Shown: one piece after another, positions 47,266-56,390 of the stretch | Layout of the letters: the number at the start of each line of letters is the position of its first letter | Position numbering within the stretch: position 1 is the first letter of the stretch | Origin: Candidatus Sumerlaea chitinivorans | GTDB taxonomy: Bacteria > Sumerlaeota > Sumerlaeia > Sumerlaeales > Sumerlaeaceae | DNA: 64,000 bases | Direction of reading: 5' to 3' | NCBI GenBank assembly: GCA_003290465.1 | Contig: CP030759.1 | Coordinates: 350,672 to 414,671, forward strand | Notes under the pieces: generated by a model | The model's input: the letters and a program-made list of their open reading frames with translations, nothing else | What the model was told of the DNA's origin: nothing | Databases searched by the model: none | Position numbers and translations under genes: made by a program

Positions 47266-47883
47266 TCAGTTGCCCCCAGATAAATTGGTTCGCCAGATTG
47301 CCCCAGCACTCACAGTTCCATTCGTAGGATCGTAAGTTTCAAGCACACGACGCCGCGAGCCGGATACCGGTGAGCCGTACGGAGCTGGTCCGCCAAATGG
47401 ATCGCGGTTGTAGTCCGGTCCGGGAGAGTACATGCTCCACGCGATGGCCTGAGACTCGAAATAAGCAAAGTAGTCCGCCAGCGAAATAAAGTTGTGGAAA
47501 CTTCGGACGCCTCCTTCAAACCAGACCGCTGTCTTGCGATCCACGTATTGGAACGTGCTGTTCGGGGTGTAGGGGAACACCGTCCGCTTGCTTGCAAATG
47601 GATCCACAGGTAACGACGTGATGTAGGCCACCGGAGTTGTCAGTTGCATCAGTCGGTTGTTAAAGTTTGCCGTTTCTTGTGCACGGAACGCATCGGGGTA
47701 GCGGTTATTGTCCACATGGTAGGCCTCGATTGCCGTGGCGAGGCTTCGCATGTCGGCCTTGGACCGGGAGACCTTTGAACGTGTTTGTGCCTCCAGGAAG
47801 TTGGGGACAGCAATCGCAGCAAGGATTGCGATAATTGCGACCACAATCAGGAGCTCGATGAGAGTAAACGCTTTGAATCTCAC
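47266..47883 (-). CDS. Type II secretion-like pseudopilin / type IV prepilin (paralogue 2)
   Basis: 205 aa from GTG 47883, placed nine bases after ggaggt; an upstream GTG at 47892 would be too close to that ribosome binding site. The leader MRFKA is followed by the same FTLIELLIVVAIIAILAAI helix and the same QTRSKV neck as its neighbour, again with Ala at -1. The middle matches RSLATAIEAYHVDNNRYPD and the end matches YDPTNGTVSAGAIW. It is clearly a tandem paralogue, with divergence in the central loops. It is the first gene after a strong promoter at 47947-47976. Confidence 0.87.
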   Translation of the reverse strand: MRFKAFTLIELLIVVAIIAILAAIAVPNFLEAQTRSKVSRSKADMRSLATAIEAYHVDNNRYPDAFRAQETANFNNRLMQLTTPVAYITSLPVDPFASKRTVFPYTPNSTFQYVDRKTAVWFEGGVRSFHNFISLADYFAYFESQAIAWSMYSPGPDYNRDPFGGPAPYGSPVSGSRRRVLETYDPTNGTVSAGAIWRTNLSGGN

Positions 47884-47946
47884 TACGCACACACCTCCTC
47901 TCTGTGTAACTTGATGATGCGGCGGAATCGCCTCACATTTAAATCG

Positions 47947-47976
47947 ATTTTATTGCGCGCAGTCCTCGGGTGTCAA
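47947..47976 (-). promoter_or_regulatory. Sigma-70 promoter of the pseudopilin gene cluster
   Basis: On the minus strand a perfect -35 TTGACA (47971-47976) and a -10 TAAAAT (47947-47952) are separated by 18 bases. Transcription would start near 47940, about 57 bases before the pilin start codon. This is the best housekeeping-type promoter I see in the window. Confidence 0.7.
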
Positions 47977-48240
47977 CACGTTTGTGTTTTGGTCGTAGCC
48001 TCCAAATCCGAGGAAAAAACTCTCGATGAACCTCATGGAACAAAACCCGGTCTGGGGATTCAGCCTCTGACTCATCCGTCACGGAGATTCCGATGAAATC
48101 CGCGTAGCACTGCCGTGTAGGGGACGCAGGTTTTCGGCCCATTCACGGGGTCTTTTCCGGCAACGCAGCGGAAGCTCATGCTCTTCCGCATGTGCGACCC
48201 GGAAAAAATAACAATTTTGTGAAAAAAAGTACTTGATTCG

Positions 48241-48249
48241 TGCTATAAT
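48241..48249 (+). promoter_or_regulatory. Extended -10 promoter upstream of the ACIII/caa3 operon
   Basis: tgcTATAAT is a consensus -10 with the extended TGn element, in an A/T-rich tract about 150 bases before actA. The -35 is poor (TTGTGA with a 21-base spacer), as allowed for extended -10 promoters. Other sequence between 47977 and 48240 shows only a GCGGAAG/CTTCCGC hairpin (48168-48189). Confidence 0.55.
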
Positions 48250-48307
48250 ACTCGCAAGAAATCAGAACCGAATCAGGACGAATTGCCGCTTCCTCCTTTT
48301 TCAGCTT

Positions 48308-48323
48308 TGTGAAGTGCATCACA
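48308..48323 (+). promoter_or_regulatory. CRP/FNR-family operator-like palindrome upstream of actA
   Basis: TGTGA-AGTGCA-TCACA is a perfect match to the CRP half-site palindrome (TGTGA-N6-TCACA). It lies 77 bases before the annotated actA start and about 60 bases downstream of the extended -10. It could repress the upstream promoter or activate a second one; a weak TAATGC near 48346 would fit class II spacing. The regulator is not encoded in the window. Confidence 0.5.
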
Positions 48324-48399
48324 GCCCCCAGTTGGAGGTCCGGCGTAATGCGGACGATGTGCATAGGCTTGGCAAGCACCCCGCGCTACACTCCTCAGC

Positions 48400-49110
48400 G
48401 TGGAGCAACGCGAGACTCTGCAGTCGGCCGCGACAAAGACGGAGCGAGTGCTCAGAGCCGTGGCGCAATTATTCAACAGCAAGTGGAATTACTACGCGAA
48501 GGCGAGTATCGTAGGTGGCGCGCTTTTTGTGGGCGCCGTGCTCGGAGGGCTAGGAGCCTACTTCCGCTCTCCGCTCTACACCGGGCAGCATCAGTATATC
48601 GACCAACCCGTTCAATTTACCCACGAGCACCACGTTGCCGGACTCGGCATTGATTGTCGCTACTGCCACTTCTCGGTTGAGACATCATCCTTTGCAGGCA
48701 TTCCGCCGACGAAAATCTGCATGAACTGCCATTCGCAGGTCTGGACTCAGGCGCCCATTCTCGAGCCGATCCGTGAAAGCTTTCGCACCGACAAAGCAAT
48801 TCGCTGGCAACGGGTTCACCGTCTCGCTGATTTCGTCTACTTCAACCACAGTGCCCACGTGAACAAGGGGATAGGATGTGCGGAGTGTCACGGCGCGGTC
48901 GACCGTATGCCACTTATCTCCCAAGAGAAAAGCCTGCAAATGGCTTGGTGCCTCGAGTGTCACCGAAACCCAGAAAAGTTTGTCCGCCCGAAAGACCAAG
49001 TTTTCAACATGAGCTACCAGAAGCCTGAGAATCAGCAGGCCCTCGCGGCGGAACTGGTGAAGGACTATCACATTCAAAGTAAGGTGAGTTGCACGACATG
49101 TCACCGATAA
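48400..49110 (+). CDS. actA: Alternative Complex III subunit ActA, pentahaem cytochrome c
   Basis: 236 aa from GTG 48400; the start is uncertain because no strong ribosome binding site is seen, and GTG 48463 is another option. An uncleaved membrane anchor is at about 36-54. Five CxxCH haem c motifs are at 86, 107, 160, 184 and 231 (CRYCH, CMNCH, CAECH, CLECH, CTTCH). ActA is the multihaem electron-transfer subunit of the quinol:cytochrome c/oxidase oxidoreductase ACIII, at the periplasmic face. It overlaps actB by 13 bases and is first in the operon. Confidence 0.92.
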   Translation: MEQRETLQSAATKTERVLRAVAQLFNSKWNYYAKASIVGGALFVGAVLGGLGAYFRSPLYTGQHQYIDQPVQFTHEHHVAGLGIDCRYCHFSVETSSFAGIPPTKICMNCHSQVWTQAPILEPIRESFRTDKAIRWQRVHRLADFVYFNHSAHVNKGIGCAECHGAVDRMPLISQEKSLQMAWCLECHRNPEKFVRPKDQVFNMSYQKPENQQALAAELVKDYHIQSKVSCTTCHR

Positions 49111-52100
49111 ACTCTGAGCACAATTCGGCTCAAGGTGCCTCCGAAGAGCTTCCAGTACGTCGCCCATTGTCGGTGGAAGAAGTTCGTGAGCGGCTGGCGG
49201 CGCATGGCGGGCCGCGCTATTGGCGCAGTCTGGAAGAGTTAGCCGACAGCGAAGCCTTTCGCCAACTGGTAAGCGAGGAGTTCCCATCCGAAGCGCACCG
49301 GTGGCTGGATCCAATCAGCCGACGACAATTCCTGCAGATCATGGCTGCTTCGTTGGCACTTGCCGGCCTTAGTGCGTGCGCCCAACGCCCCCGCGAAGCC
49401 ATCGTCCCCTATGGTAGCCAAATGCCCGAGCAGTTGGCCGAGGCGGCTCCGCTATTCTTCGCAACAGCGTTCGAACTCGGTGGCTACTTCCAGCCGATTT
49501 TAGCAGAAAGTCACATGGGGCGGCCCACCAAAATTGAAGGCAATCCCGATCATCCTGCTAGTTTGGGCGCCGCGAGCGTGTTTGCGCAAGCAAGTGTGCT
49601 CGATTTATACGACCCCGATCGCTCGCAGGTGATTCAAAAGCAGGGAAGCATTCGGGCGTGGGGGGAATTCCTGCAAGAGATCCGAAGTTTCGTCGAGACG
49701 CAACGCGCGAGCCGTGGAAGTGGAATCCGGATTCTCACGCGCGCCACAAGTTCGCCAACACTCACGCATGAAATTCGGAAGTTTCTGGATGAGTTCCCAG
49801 AGGCAAAGTGGATTGCTTTTGAAGCAGTAAACCGCGATGCCGTCTATGCGGGGACGCGTCTGGCCTTTGGGCAGCCGCTGGAGCCCGTCTATCGCTTCGC
49901 CGACGCAGACATTGTGGCGGCCTTCGACTGCGACTTCATGTTTGCGGAGCCTGGGGCACTCCGCTACGCATGCGATTTTGCCGCTCGGCGCAACGTTTTC
50001 GAGAATCCGCGCGGACTAAACCGCTTCTATGCGGCCGAGCCGATGCCCTCGTGCACCGCAACCTTGGCGGACCATCGCCTGCCTGTGACCGCAGCTCGCG
50101 TTGGGATTCTGGTGCGCGGTTTAGCCAAATTGATTGGCTTGCCAGTAGAGGTGCCAGCACTTCAGCCCGCCGAACAGCGATGGCTCGAGGCTTTGGCGGA
50201 GGACTTGAAAGATCACCGAGGCGCCGGCCTTGTGGTTGCGGGACAGCAACAACCGGCCGAAGTTCATGCGCTCGCCCACGCGATCAATCATGCTCTCGAC
50301 AATCTCGGCAAAACGGTTGCTTACATGCCGCCCGTCCTCTCGAGCCCTTCGAATCACTACGAGCAACTCGAGCAGCTCGCAAAAGATGCGGACGCGGGCA
50401 AGGTGCAGCTGCTCATTGTGCTGGACGCCAATCCGGTGGCCGAGGCGCCCGCTGAGCTCAAGCTTGCCGAGCGTTTCGAAAAGATTGCGATGCGGGTGCA
50501 CTGTGGGACGCACTTCGACGAGACGGCCGAAGCATGTGTCTGGCATGTTCCCGCAGCTCATTATCTGGAGAGTTGGGGCGACGGCCGAGCCTACGATGGT
50601 ACCCTTTCGCTTCGACAGCCCCTGATCGCTCCTCTCTATGGCGGAAAGCCAACTCTGGAACTGGTGGCCGCGCTGCGCGGTGCGTTGGGACAAACCGCTT
50701 ACGACTTGGTGCGGACATACTGGCGGGAGAACTCAGGAGCGGCGGATTTTGAAGCTTGGTGGCGGTCAGCATTGCACGACGGGTTTGTCCGCGATTCTGC
50801 CCCTGCGCCTCAATCGGTTCATTTGGCGCTCGACTACAAAAGTCTACCCGCACCGAAAGAGTCCTCGGGAATCGAAGTGGTCCTTCGGCCGGATCCTTCG
50901 ATCTACGACGGCCGCTTTGCCAACAATGGCTGGCTCCAAGAGTTGCCCAAACCGATTACGAAGCTCACGTGGGACAATGCGGTGCACCTCAGCCCGGGTC
51001 TCGCCCAACGGCTTGGGCTACGAGATGAAGACGAAGTGGCGGTGGAGTTCAATGGGCATAAAGTGGTGGGGGGAGCTGTGATTGTGCCCGGGCATGCCGA
51101 TGAGAGTGTGACCGTCCACTTCGGGTACGGGCGACGTATGGCTGGCCGCGTGGGAAATGGTTTAGGCTTCAGCGTCGCGCACCTGCAAAGTGTCTCAGCG
51201 CCATGGCAATGTTCGGGAGCGAAGGTCCAACGGACGGGCCGGCGCTACCCGCTCGCACGAACGCAGATGCATTTCAACATGGAAAACCGCCATTTGGTGC
51301 GGACTGCCACGTTGGCAGAGTACGAAAAGGATCCGAACTTCGTCGCGCACGTGGCGCACGAGCCCCCACCAGCCTCTTTGTATCCTCCCCACAAGTACGA
51401 CGGTTACACGTGGGGGATGGCGGTGAACCTCGCTGCCTGCATTGGCTGCAACGCGTGTGTCGTGGCTTGTCAGGCCGAGAATAACATTCCCGTGGTCGGC
51501 AAGGATCAGGTTCTACGTGGGCGTGAAATGCACTGGTTGAGAATCGACCAGTATTTCGAAGGTTCGCCCGACAACCCCGCGATTCATAACCAACCCGTCA
51601 ACTGCATGCAGTGCGAGAATGCCCCTTGCGAGCCAGTATGCCCTGTTCAGGCGACGGTCCATGACGATGAAGGTCTCAACGCCATGGTGTATAACCGCTG
51701 CCTCGGCACGCGCTACTGCGCGAACAACTGTCCGTACAAAGTGCGCCGCTTTAACTTCCTCGAATATCAGGATTGGAAAACCCCGAGTTTGAAACTCGTG
51801 CGAAATCCCGATGTGACGGTTCGCCAACGCGGCGTGATGGAGAAGTGCACATATTGCGTCCAGCGCATCAGTCATGCGCGTATCACAGCAAACAATGAGG
51901 GGCGGGAAATTCGCGATGGTGAAGTGCTGACCGCTTGTCAGGCGACTTGCCCGACCAATGCAATCGTTTTCGGAAACATCAACGACCCGAACAGTCAGGT
52001 GGCGCGCCTGAAAGCATTGCCGCTAAACTACGGTTTGCTTACCGAACTCAACACGCGTCCGCGTACCACCTATCTTGGGAGTGTACGCAACCCCAACCCC

Positions 52101-52136
52101 AAGCTGATGGATCAAGAAACCCCGGAGAAGGCCTAG
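49098..52136 (+). CDS. actB: Alternative Complex III subunit ActB (molybdopterin-like plus four-cluster ferredoxin)
   Basis: 1012 aa from ATG 49098 (aaggtga upstream). A twin-arginine signal has R75-R76 in SRRQFLQIMAA, followed by a lipobox-like LSAC (C94), so the protein is exported folded and probably lipid-anchored. The large middle part is a molybdopterin-oxidoreductase-like domain lacking an N-terminal Fe-S motif, which in characterised ActB holds no Mo cofactor. The C-terminal ferredoxin-like part has Cys clusters CIGCNACVVAC, CMQCENAPCEPVCP, CLGTRYCANNCP, CTYC and CQATCP. It carries electrons from the quinol site towards the haems. Confidence 0.95.
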   Translation: MSPINSEHNSAQGASEELPVRRPLSVEEVRERLAAHGGPRYWRSLEELADSEAFRQLVSEEFPSEAHRWLDPISRRQFLQIMAASLALAGLSACAQRPREAIVPYGSQMPEQLAEAAPLFFATAFELGGYFQPILAESHMGRPTKIEGNPDHPASLGAASVFAQASVLDLYDPDRSQVIQKQGSIRAWGEFLQEIRSFVETQRASRGSGIRILTRATSSPTLTHEIRKFLDEFPEAKWIAFEAVNRDAVYAGTRLAFGQPLEPVYRFADADIVAAFDCDFMFAEPGALRYACDFAARRNVFENPRGLNRFYAAEPMPSCTATLADHRLPVTAARVGILVRGLAKLIGLPVEVPALQPAEQRWLEALAEDLKDHRGAGLVVAGQQQPAEVHALAHAINHALDNLGKTVAYMPPVLSSPSNHYEQLEQLAKDADAGKVQLLIVLDANPVAEAPAELKLAERFEKIAMRVHCGTHFDETAEACVWHVPAAHYLESWGDGRAYDGTLSLRQPLIAPLYGGKPTLELVAALRGALGQTAYDLVRTYWRENSGAADFEAWWRSALHDGFVRDSAPAPQSVHLALDYKSLPAPKESSGIEVVLRPDPSIYDGRFANNGWLQELPKPITKLTWDNAVHLSPGLAQRLGLRDEDEVAVEFNGHKVVGGAVIVPGHADESVTVHFGYGRRMAGRVGNGLGFSVAHLQSVSAPWQCSGAKVQRTGRRYPLARTQMHFNMENRHLVRTATLAEYEKDPNFVAHVAHEPPPASLYPPHKYDGYTWGMAVNLAACIGCNACVVACQAENNIPVVGKDQVLRGREMHWLRIDQYFEGSPDNPAIHNQPVNCMQCENAPCEPVCPVQATVHDDEGLNAMVYNRCLGTRYCANNCPYKVRRFNFLEYQDWKTPSLKLVRNPDVTVRQRGVMEKCTYCVQRISHARITANNEGREIRDGEVLTACQATCPTNAIVFGNINDPNSQVARLKALPLNYGLLTELNTRPRTTYLGSVRNPNPKLMDQETPEKA

Positions 52137-52139
52137 CCC

Positions 52140-53531
52140 ATGTCGTCGGAGATCATTTCGCCAAACAGCAAGGATTTTGGACAGCACGATCCGGTGATCG
52201 CGCCGGGCCATACTTTGAGTAGCGTGACCGAGAAGATCAGTTCGGTCGTGCTAACAACGCGATTTCATCCAGGATGGTTGGCCGGTTTTGCTCTGACCTT
52301 CGGCGTGGTCATGGTGCTGCTGATCTCGGTGGCGTGGCTACTCATTCGCGGTGTTGGGATTTGGGGAATCAACATCCCAGTCGGTTGGGGCTTTGCCATC
52401 GTAAATTTCGTGTGGTGGATCGGTATCGGCCACGCTGGCACACTCATCTCCGCGATTCTGCTACTTCTGAATCAGCAATGGCGGACCTCGATCAACCGGT
52501 TCGCCGAGGCCATGACAATCTTTGCCGTCACGTGTGCGGGCATGTTCCCCCTGCTCCACGTGGGGCGTCCGTGGTTTGCGTATTGGATGTTGCCGCACCC
52601 CAATACGTATGCCCTGTGGCCACAATTCCGGAGCCCGCTCGAGTGGGACGTTTTCGCGGTTTCAACGTATGCCACCGTCTCCATCTTGTTCTGGTATGTG
52701 GGGCTTATCCCAGACCTTGCCACCATGCGCGACCGCGCAAAGAGCAAGATTGCGAAGTACATTTTCGCGTTTCTTTGCTTAGGATGGCGCGGCTCAGCCC
52801 GGCATTGGTTTCGATATGAAACAGCGTATCTGCTGCTGGCCGGTCTCTCCACCCCACTCGTGGTGAGCGTGCACACCGTAGTCAGTTTCGACTTCGCTGT
52901 GGGAATTATCCCCGGTTGGCACGCCACAATCTTCCCGCCCTACTTTGTGGCAGGGGCGATTTACTCGGGATTTGCCATGGTTCTCACCTTGGCGATTCCG
53001 ATCCGCAAGTTCTACAAAATGGAGGACCTCATCACCATGCGCCATCTCGAGAACATGGCCAAGGTGATGTTGGCGACCGGTCTCATTGTCGGCTACGGAT
53101 ATCTAATGGAAGCCTTCATGGCTTGGTATAGCGCGAACCCTTATGAGCGCTATCTCTTATTCAGCAATCGGATGCAGGGCCCCTACGCGCCTCTCTATTG
53201 GGCTCTGATCGCCTGCAATGTGGTGGCGATTCAGGCACTGTGGTTTAAGCGTGTGCGCCGAAGCCCGCTTCTCCTGTTTATCATGTCGATCATTGTGAAC
53301 ATCGGCATGTGGCTTGAGCGTTTCGTGATCGTTGTCACAAGCCTGCACGCAGATTTTCTCCCGTCCTCATGGGGAATGTATTACCCGACGATCTGGGACT
53401 ACTCGCTCTACCTCGGCACGATCGGGCTCTTCCTTACGCTCATGTTCCTATTCGTGCGATTCGTTCCCATGATCTCGATTTTTGAAGTTCGCATGCTCCT
53501 TGCTCAGCAAAAGCCGGAGGCACAGCGATGA
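52140..53531 (+). CDS. actC: Alternative Complex III subunit ActC (NrfD-like)
   Basis: 463 aa, about ten membrane helices of the NrfD/PsrC family. It forms the quinol-binding membrane part of ACIII. Recognisable segments are [34 protein letters not shown], and [17 protein letters not shown] near the C-terminus. It starts 3 bases after the actB stop and overlaps actD by 4 bases (ATGA). Confidence 0.95.
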   Translation: MSSEIISPNSKDFGQHDPVIAPGHTLSSVTEKISSVVLTTRFHPGWLAGFALTFGVVMVLLISVAWLLIRGVGIWGINIPVGWGFAIVNFVWWIGIGHAGTLISAILLLLNQQWRTSINRFAEAMTIFAVTCAGMFPLLHVGRPWFAYWMLPHPNTYALWPQFRSPLEWDVFAVSTYATVSILFWYVGLIPDLATMRDRAKSKIAKYIFAFLCLGWRGSARHWFRYETAYLLLAGLSTPLVVSVHTVVSFDFAVGIIPGWHATIFPPYFVAGAIYSGFAMVLTLAIPIRKFYKMEDLITMRHLENMAKVMLATGLIVGYGYLMEAFMAWYSANPYERYLLFSNRMQGPYAPLYWALIACNVVAIQALWFKRVRRSPLLLFIMSIIVNIGMWLERFVIVVTSLHADFLPSSWGMYYPTIWDYSLYLGTIGLFLTLMFLFVRFVPMISIFEVRMLLAQQKPEAQR

Positions 53532-54070
53532 GCGCAACTACGCGAAATCTTTATGGTCTCATGGCTGAGTTTGAAACTGCCGAAGCACTCGCCATTGCGA
53601 CCGAAAAAGCCTATGCAGCCGGGTATCGAAAGATGGATGCCTACACACCCTATCCTGTGGAAGAGGTCATCCACGCCTTGGGGCTCAAGCGCAATGAAGT
53701 ACCATTTATCGTTTTCCTCGGCGGTTTGATCGGATGCCTCGTGGGGTTTGGAATGTGCTATTACTTTCAAGTGATTGATTACCCCTTAGTAGCCGGCGGC
53801 AAGCCCCTGAACAGTTGGCCAATGTACATTCCAATCACCTTCGAAGTGACGGTGCTCTTTGCCGCATTGTCCGCCGTTTTTGGGATGTTGGCGCTCAACG
53901 GATTTCCGCAGCCCTATCACCCGGTGTTCAACAATCCACGTTTTGAGCGCGCAAGCCAGGACCGCTTTTTCTTATGCATCGAGAGCGCCGATCCGTTGTT
54001 CGACCCGCAACGGACTCGCGAATTCCTCCAGACATTAAACCCGGTCGAGGTGGCCGAAGTTGCACAGTAA
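53528..54070 (+). CDS. actD: Alternative Complex III subunit ActD (DUF3341)
   Basis: 180 aa. A soluble N-terminal alpha/beta segment begins [20 protein letters not shown] and [15 protein letters not shown]. Two membrane helices follow (about 60-78 and 99-122) and a short C-terminal soluble part ends in a Glu/Val-rich tail. It has no cofactor motif. Start overlaps the actC stop. Confidence 0.93.
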   Translation: MSATTRNLYGLMAEFETAEALAIATEKAYAAGYRKMDAYTPYPVEEVIHALGLKRNEVPFIVFLGGLIGCLVGFGMCYYFQVIDYPLVAGGKPLNSWPMYIPITFEVTVLFAALSAVFGMLALNGFPQPYHPVFNNPRFERASQDRFFLCIESADPLFDPQRTREFLQTLNPVEVAEVAQ

Positions 54071-54083
54071 AACAGGACATTTG

Positions 54084-54719
54084 ATGAGAGCCTCCATCGT
54101 CGCACGGTTTGTGCGCCCGATCGCACTCGGCATTGCTGTGTGCATAGCGATGGCGGGTTGTGATCAGCGCATGCGATATCAACCGAAGTACAAACCCCTA
54201 CAGGAATCGGACTTCTTCGCGGATGGACGCTCTGCGCGCCCACTCGTGGCGGGCACAGTGGCGCGAGGGGATCTGCGCGATGACCGGATGTTGTTCACTG
54301 GCATGGACGGGACGACGCTCACGCAAGTGCTGCCGGTGTCGCTCACGCGTGAGCTGCTCGAACGTGGCCAAGAGCGCTTCAATATTTATTGCGCCCCCTG
54401 TCATGGACGACTCGGCAATGGGGACGGGATGATTGTTCGCCGTGGAATGGTCAAGCCACCCTCTTACCACGAGGACCGACTTCTGAGTGCTCCCATCGGC
54501 CATTTCTACGACGTGATGACCAATGGATTTGGCCGCATGTACCCCCACAACCACATTCCAGTGCGTGACCGGTGGGCGATCGCTGCATACATTCGGGCGC
54601 TTCAGCTCAGCCAAAACGCGACCCTTGCGGATGTTCCCCCCGAGGAACGCGCAGCTCTAAATGGTGCGACTCAAGCTACTGCTCTCAGCACGACTCCTCA
54701 GGTGGAGGTGGCGAAATGA
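54084..54719 (+). CDS. actE: Alternative Complex III subunit ActE, monohaem cytochrome c lipoprotein
   Basis: 211 aa from ATG 54084; a TTG at 54060 in the same frame is less likely. The lipobox MAGC places the lipidated Cys at C26. The haem c motif is C103-x-x-C106-H107 in CAPCHGRLGNGDG. A Met in GFGRMYPHNHIP is the probable axial ligand. It should shuttle electrons from ActA to the oxidase at the periplasmic surface. It overlaps actF by 4 bases. Confidence 0.93.
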   Translation: MRASIVARFVRPIALGIAVCIAMAGCDQRMRYQPKYKPLQESDFFADGRSARPLVAGTVARGDLRDDRMLFTGMDGTTLTQVLPVSLTRELLERGQERFNIYCAPCHGRLGNGDGMIVRRGMVKPPSYHEDRLLSAPIGHFYDVMTNGFGRMYPHNHIPVRDRWAIAAYIRALQLSQNATLADVPPEERAALNGATQATALSTTPQVEVAK

Positions 54720-55900
54720 ACGGGGAGTTGCTCGTGACGAACCCAGCAAAGATGCGCAATCTGTTCCTCGCCGCCGGGATCGCTGCTTTCGTCGCCCTTG
54801 GTATTGGAGCCACCTCCGACCACGGCCGACATCAGTTTTATCACTCGTATCTGGTGGCGTTCATTTACTGGTTTCACTTTGGGCTTGGGGCGCTTGCGTT
54901 CTTAATGATTCAGTATCTGACAGGGGGCGCGTGGGGACTGATGGGACGGCGCGTGTTTGAAGCTGCAAGCCGCACCCTGCCCCTCCTTGTGGTCCTGTTC
55001 CTCCCGATTGTTGTGGGAATGCACTCGCTCTACGAGTGGTCCCATGCAGAGGTCGTCGCCAAAGATCCGGTACTGCAACAGAAGGTTGCGTACCTCAATC
55101 CGAAGGGTTTTCTCATCCGAACCGCCATTTACTTCGCTCTGTGGGTACTAGTCGGTTTCCTTCTTGCGCGGTGGTCAGCGAAGCAGGACCGTGCATTGGA
55201 GCCCGGCGCAATGTCCCAGCGGTGTGCCACCCTCAGCGGGCCCGGCCTTGTAATCTACGGGCTGAGCGCTACGTTCGCTTCTGTGGATTGGCTCATGTCA
55301 CTTGAACCCCATTGGTACTCGACGATCTACGGTGCCTTGTTTGTCGTGGGTGAACTTTGTGGTGCATTAGCCTTCACGATTGTTGTTCTGGTGTGGCTGG
55401 GCAAAGGCCCCCTGAGCTCTGTCCTTGGCAAACGTCACTACCATGATTTTGGCAAACTCCTACTGGCGTTTGTCATGCTATGGGCATACATCTCGTTCTC
55501 CCAATTTCTCATTATCTGGTCGGGGAACCTTGCAGAAGAAGTGACGTTTTACGTGAAGCGGCTCGAAGGTGCGTGGCAATACGTCGCTCTCGCACTGATT
55601 ATCGCGCATTTCGCACTGCCGTTTCTCCTGCTGCTGTCACGGGATCTTAAACGCAATCCCAGCACTCTGGTCCTCGTTGCGCTGCTTGTTCTTGGGATGC
55701 GGTACGTTGACCTTTTCTATCTCATCCGTCCCGCGTCTCCGCATCGCGAATTTGCAGGCTTCTCGTGGATGGACCTCGCAGCTTTTGTTGCGGTGGGCGG
55801 GATTTGGTGCGCAGCGTTTCTCTTTAATCTCAGCAAGCGTTCGCTGCTGCCAGTGAATGATCTGCGGCTAAAGGAGGCGATCGAGCATGGGAAACACTGA
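54716..55900 (+). CDS. actF: Alternative Complex III subunit ActF (quinone-binding subunit 2)
   Basis: 394 aa, ten or so membrane helices, NrfD-related and paired with ActC. Start ATG 54716 overlaps the actE stop (ATGA) and is preceded by ggtggaggtgg; the open frame to 54572 overlaps actE and is not used. Typical segments are HSYLVAFIYWFHFGLGAL, SVDWLMSLEPHWYSTIYG and YISFSQFLIIWSGNLAEE. It overlaps the next gene by 14 bases. Confidence 0.93.
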   Translation: MNGELLVTNPAKMRNLFLAAGIAAFVALGIGATSDHGRHQFYHSYLVAFIYWFHFGLGALAFLMIQYLTGGAWGLMGRRVFEAASRTLPLLVVLFLPIVVGMHSLYEWSHAEVVAKDPVLQQKVAYLNPKGFLIRTAIYFALWVLVGFLLARWSAKQDRALEPGAMSQRCATLSGPGLVIYGLSATFASVDWLMSLEPHWYSTIYGALFVVGELCGALAFTIVVLVWLGKGPLSSVLGKRHYHDFGKLLLAFVMLWAYISFSQFLIIWSGNLAEEVTFYVKRLEGAWQYVALALIIAHFALPFLLLLSRDLKRNPSTLVLVALLVLGMRYVDLFYLIRPASPHREFAGFSWMDLAAFVAVGGIWCAAFLFNLSKRSLLPVNDLRLKEAIEHGKH

Positions 55901-56390
55901 TCCCCGCCAACACTCCCAAAAAGAGGAACAACAGCACGCGGGTTTACCTCCTACGGGCTATGAGCCGCGTGACGCAAATACGCGCGCTATCTTTAAGGCG
56001 GTGGTCTACCTCACTCTTGGGACGGCCGCGATTGTGTACTTGCTGTGGATCCTTTTTGTCCAACTTCACGGCCCAGAAGAAAAACCTCGGCTGTTACCGC
56101 CTCCAGTTGCAAAACAACCCGACCAGTTGCCGCCGGAGCCAAGGCTACAGCTCTCCCCGCGCCAAGAAATGGAGGCCATGCGTGCAGCAGAAGATCGCAT
56201 CCTGAACTCCTATGGATGGGTAGATCAGGCCCAAGGAAAGGTTCGTATTCCGATCGCGCGTGCGATGCAATTGACGTTGGAGCGCGGTCTTCCAACGCGC
56301 CCCATGCCTCCGACAGAGAACCGTGATCAAGCCACCAGTCGCGCAGCGGACTCGGCGTCTGGGCGCTTCGTGGAAAGGAAAGTATTCTAA
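55887..56390 (+). CDS. Single-pass membrane protein of the ACIII/caa3 operon, unknown
   Basis: 167 aa: a polar, His/Gln-rich N-terminus, one membrane helix (about 37-56, AVVYLTLGTAAIVYLLWILF), a Pro-rich periplasmic linker, then a conserved-looking segment AEDRILNSYGWVDQAQGKVRIPIARAMQL. That last pattern (LNSYGWVD...G..RIPI..AM) also occurs in small proteins associated with cytochrome oxidase operons in other bacteria, which makes a structural or assembly role likely. It overlaps actF by 14 bases and the SCO gene by 1 base (TAATG). Confidence 0.8.
   Translation: MGNTDPRQHSQKEEQQHAGLPPTGYEPRDANTRAIFKAVVYLTLGTAAIVYLLWILFVQLHGPEEKPRLLPPPVAKQPDQLPPEPRLQLSPRQEMEAMRAAEDRILNSYGWVDQAQGKVRIPIARAMQLTLERGLPTRPMPPTENRDQATSRAADSASGRFVERKVF

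Noticed and set aside
49869-50250. Possible Mo-cofactor active site in ActB
   Set aside because: ActB proteins of characterised ACIII are molybdopterin-like but hold no Mo cofactor, and the expected N-terminal Fe-S motif is absent, so no redox molybdenum function is claimed.
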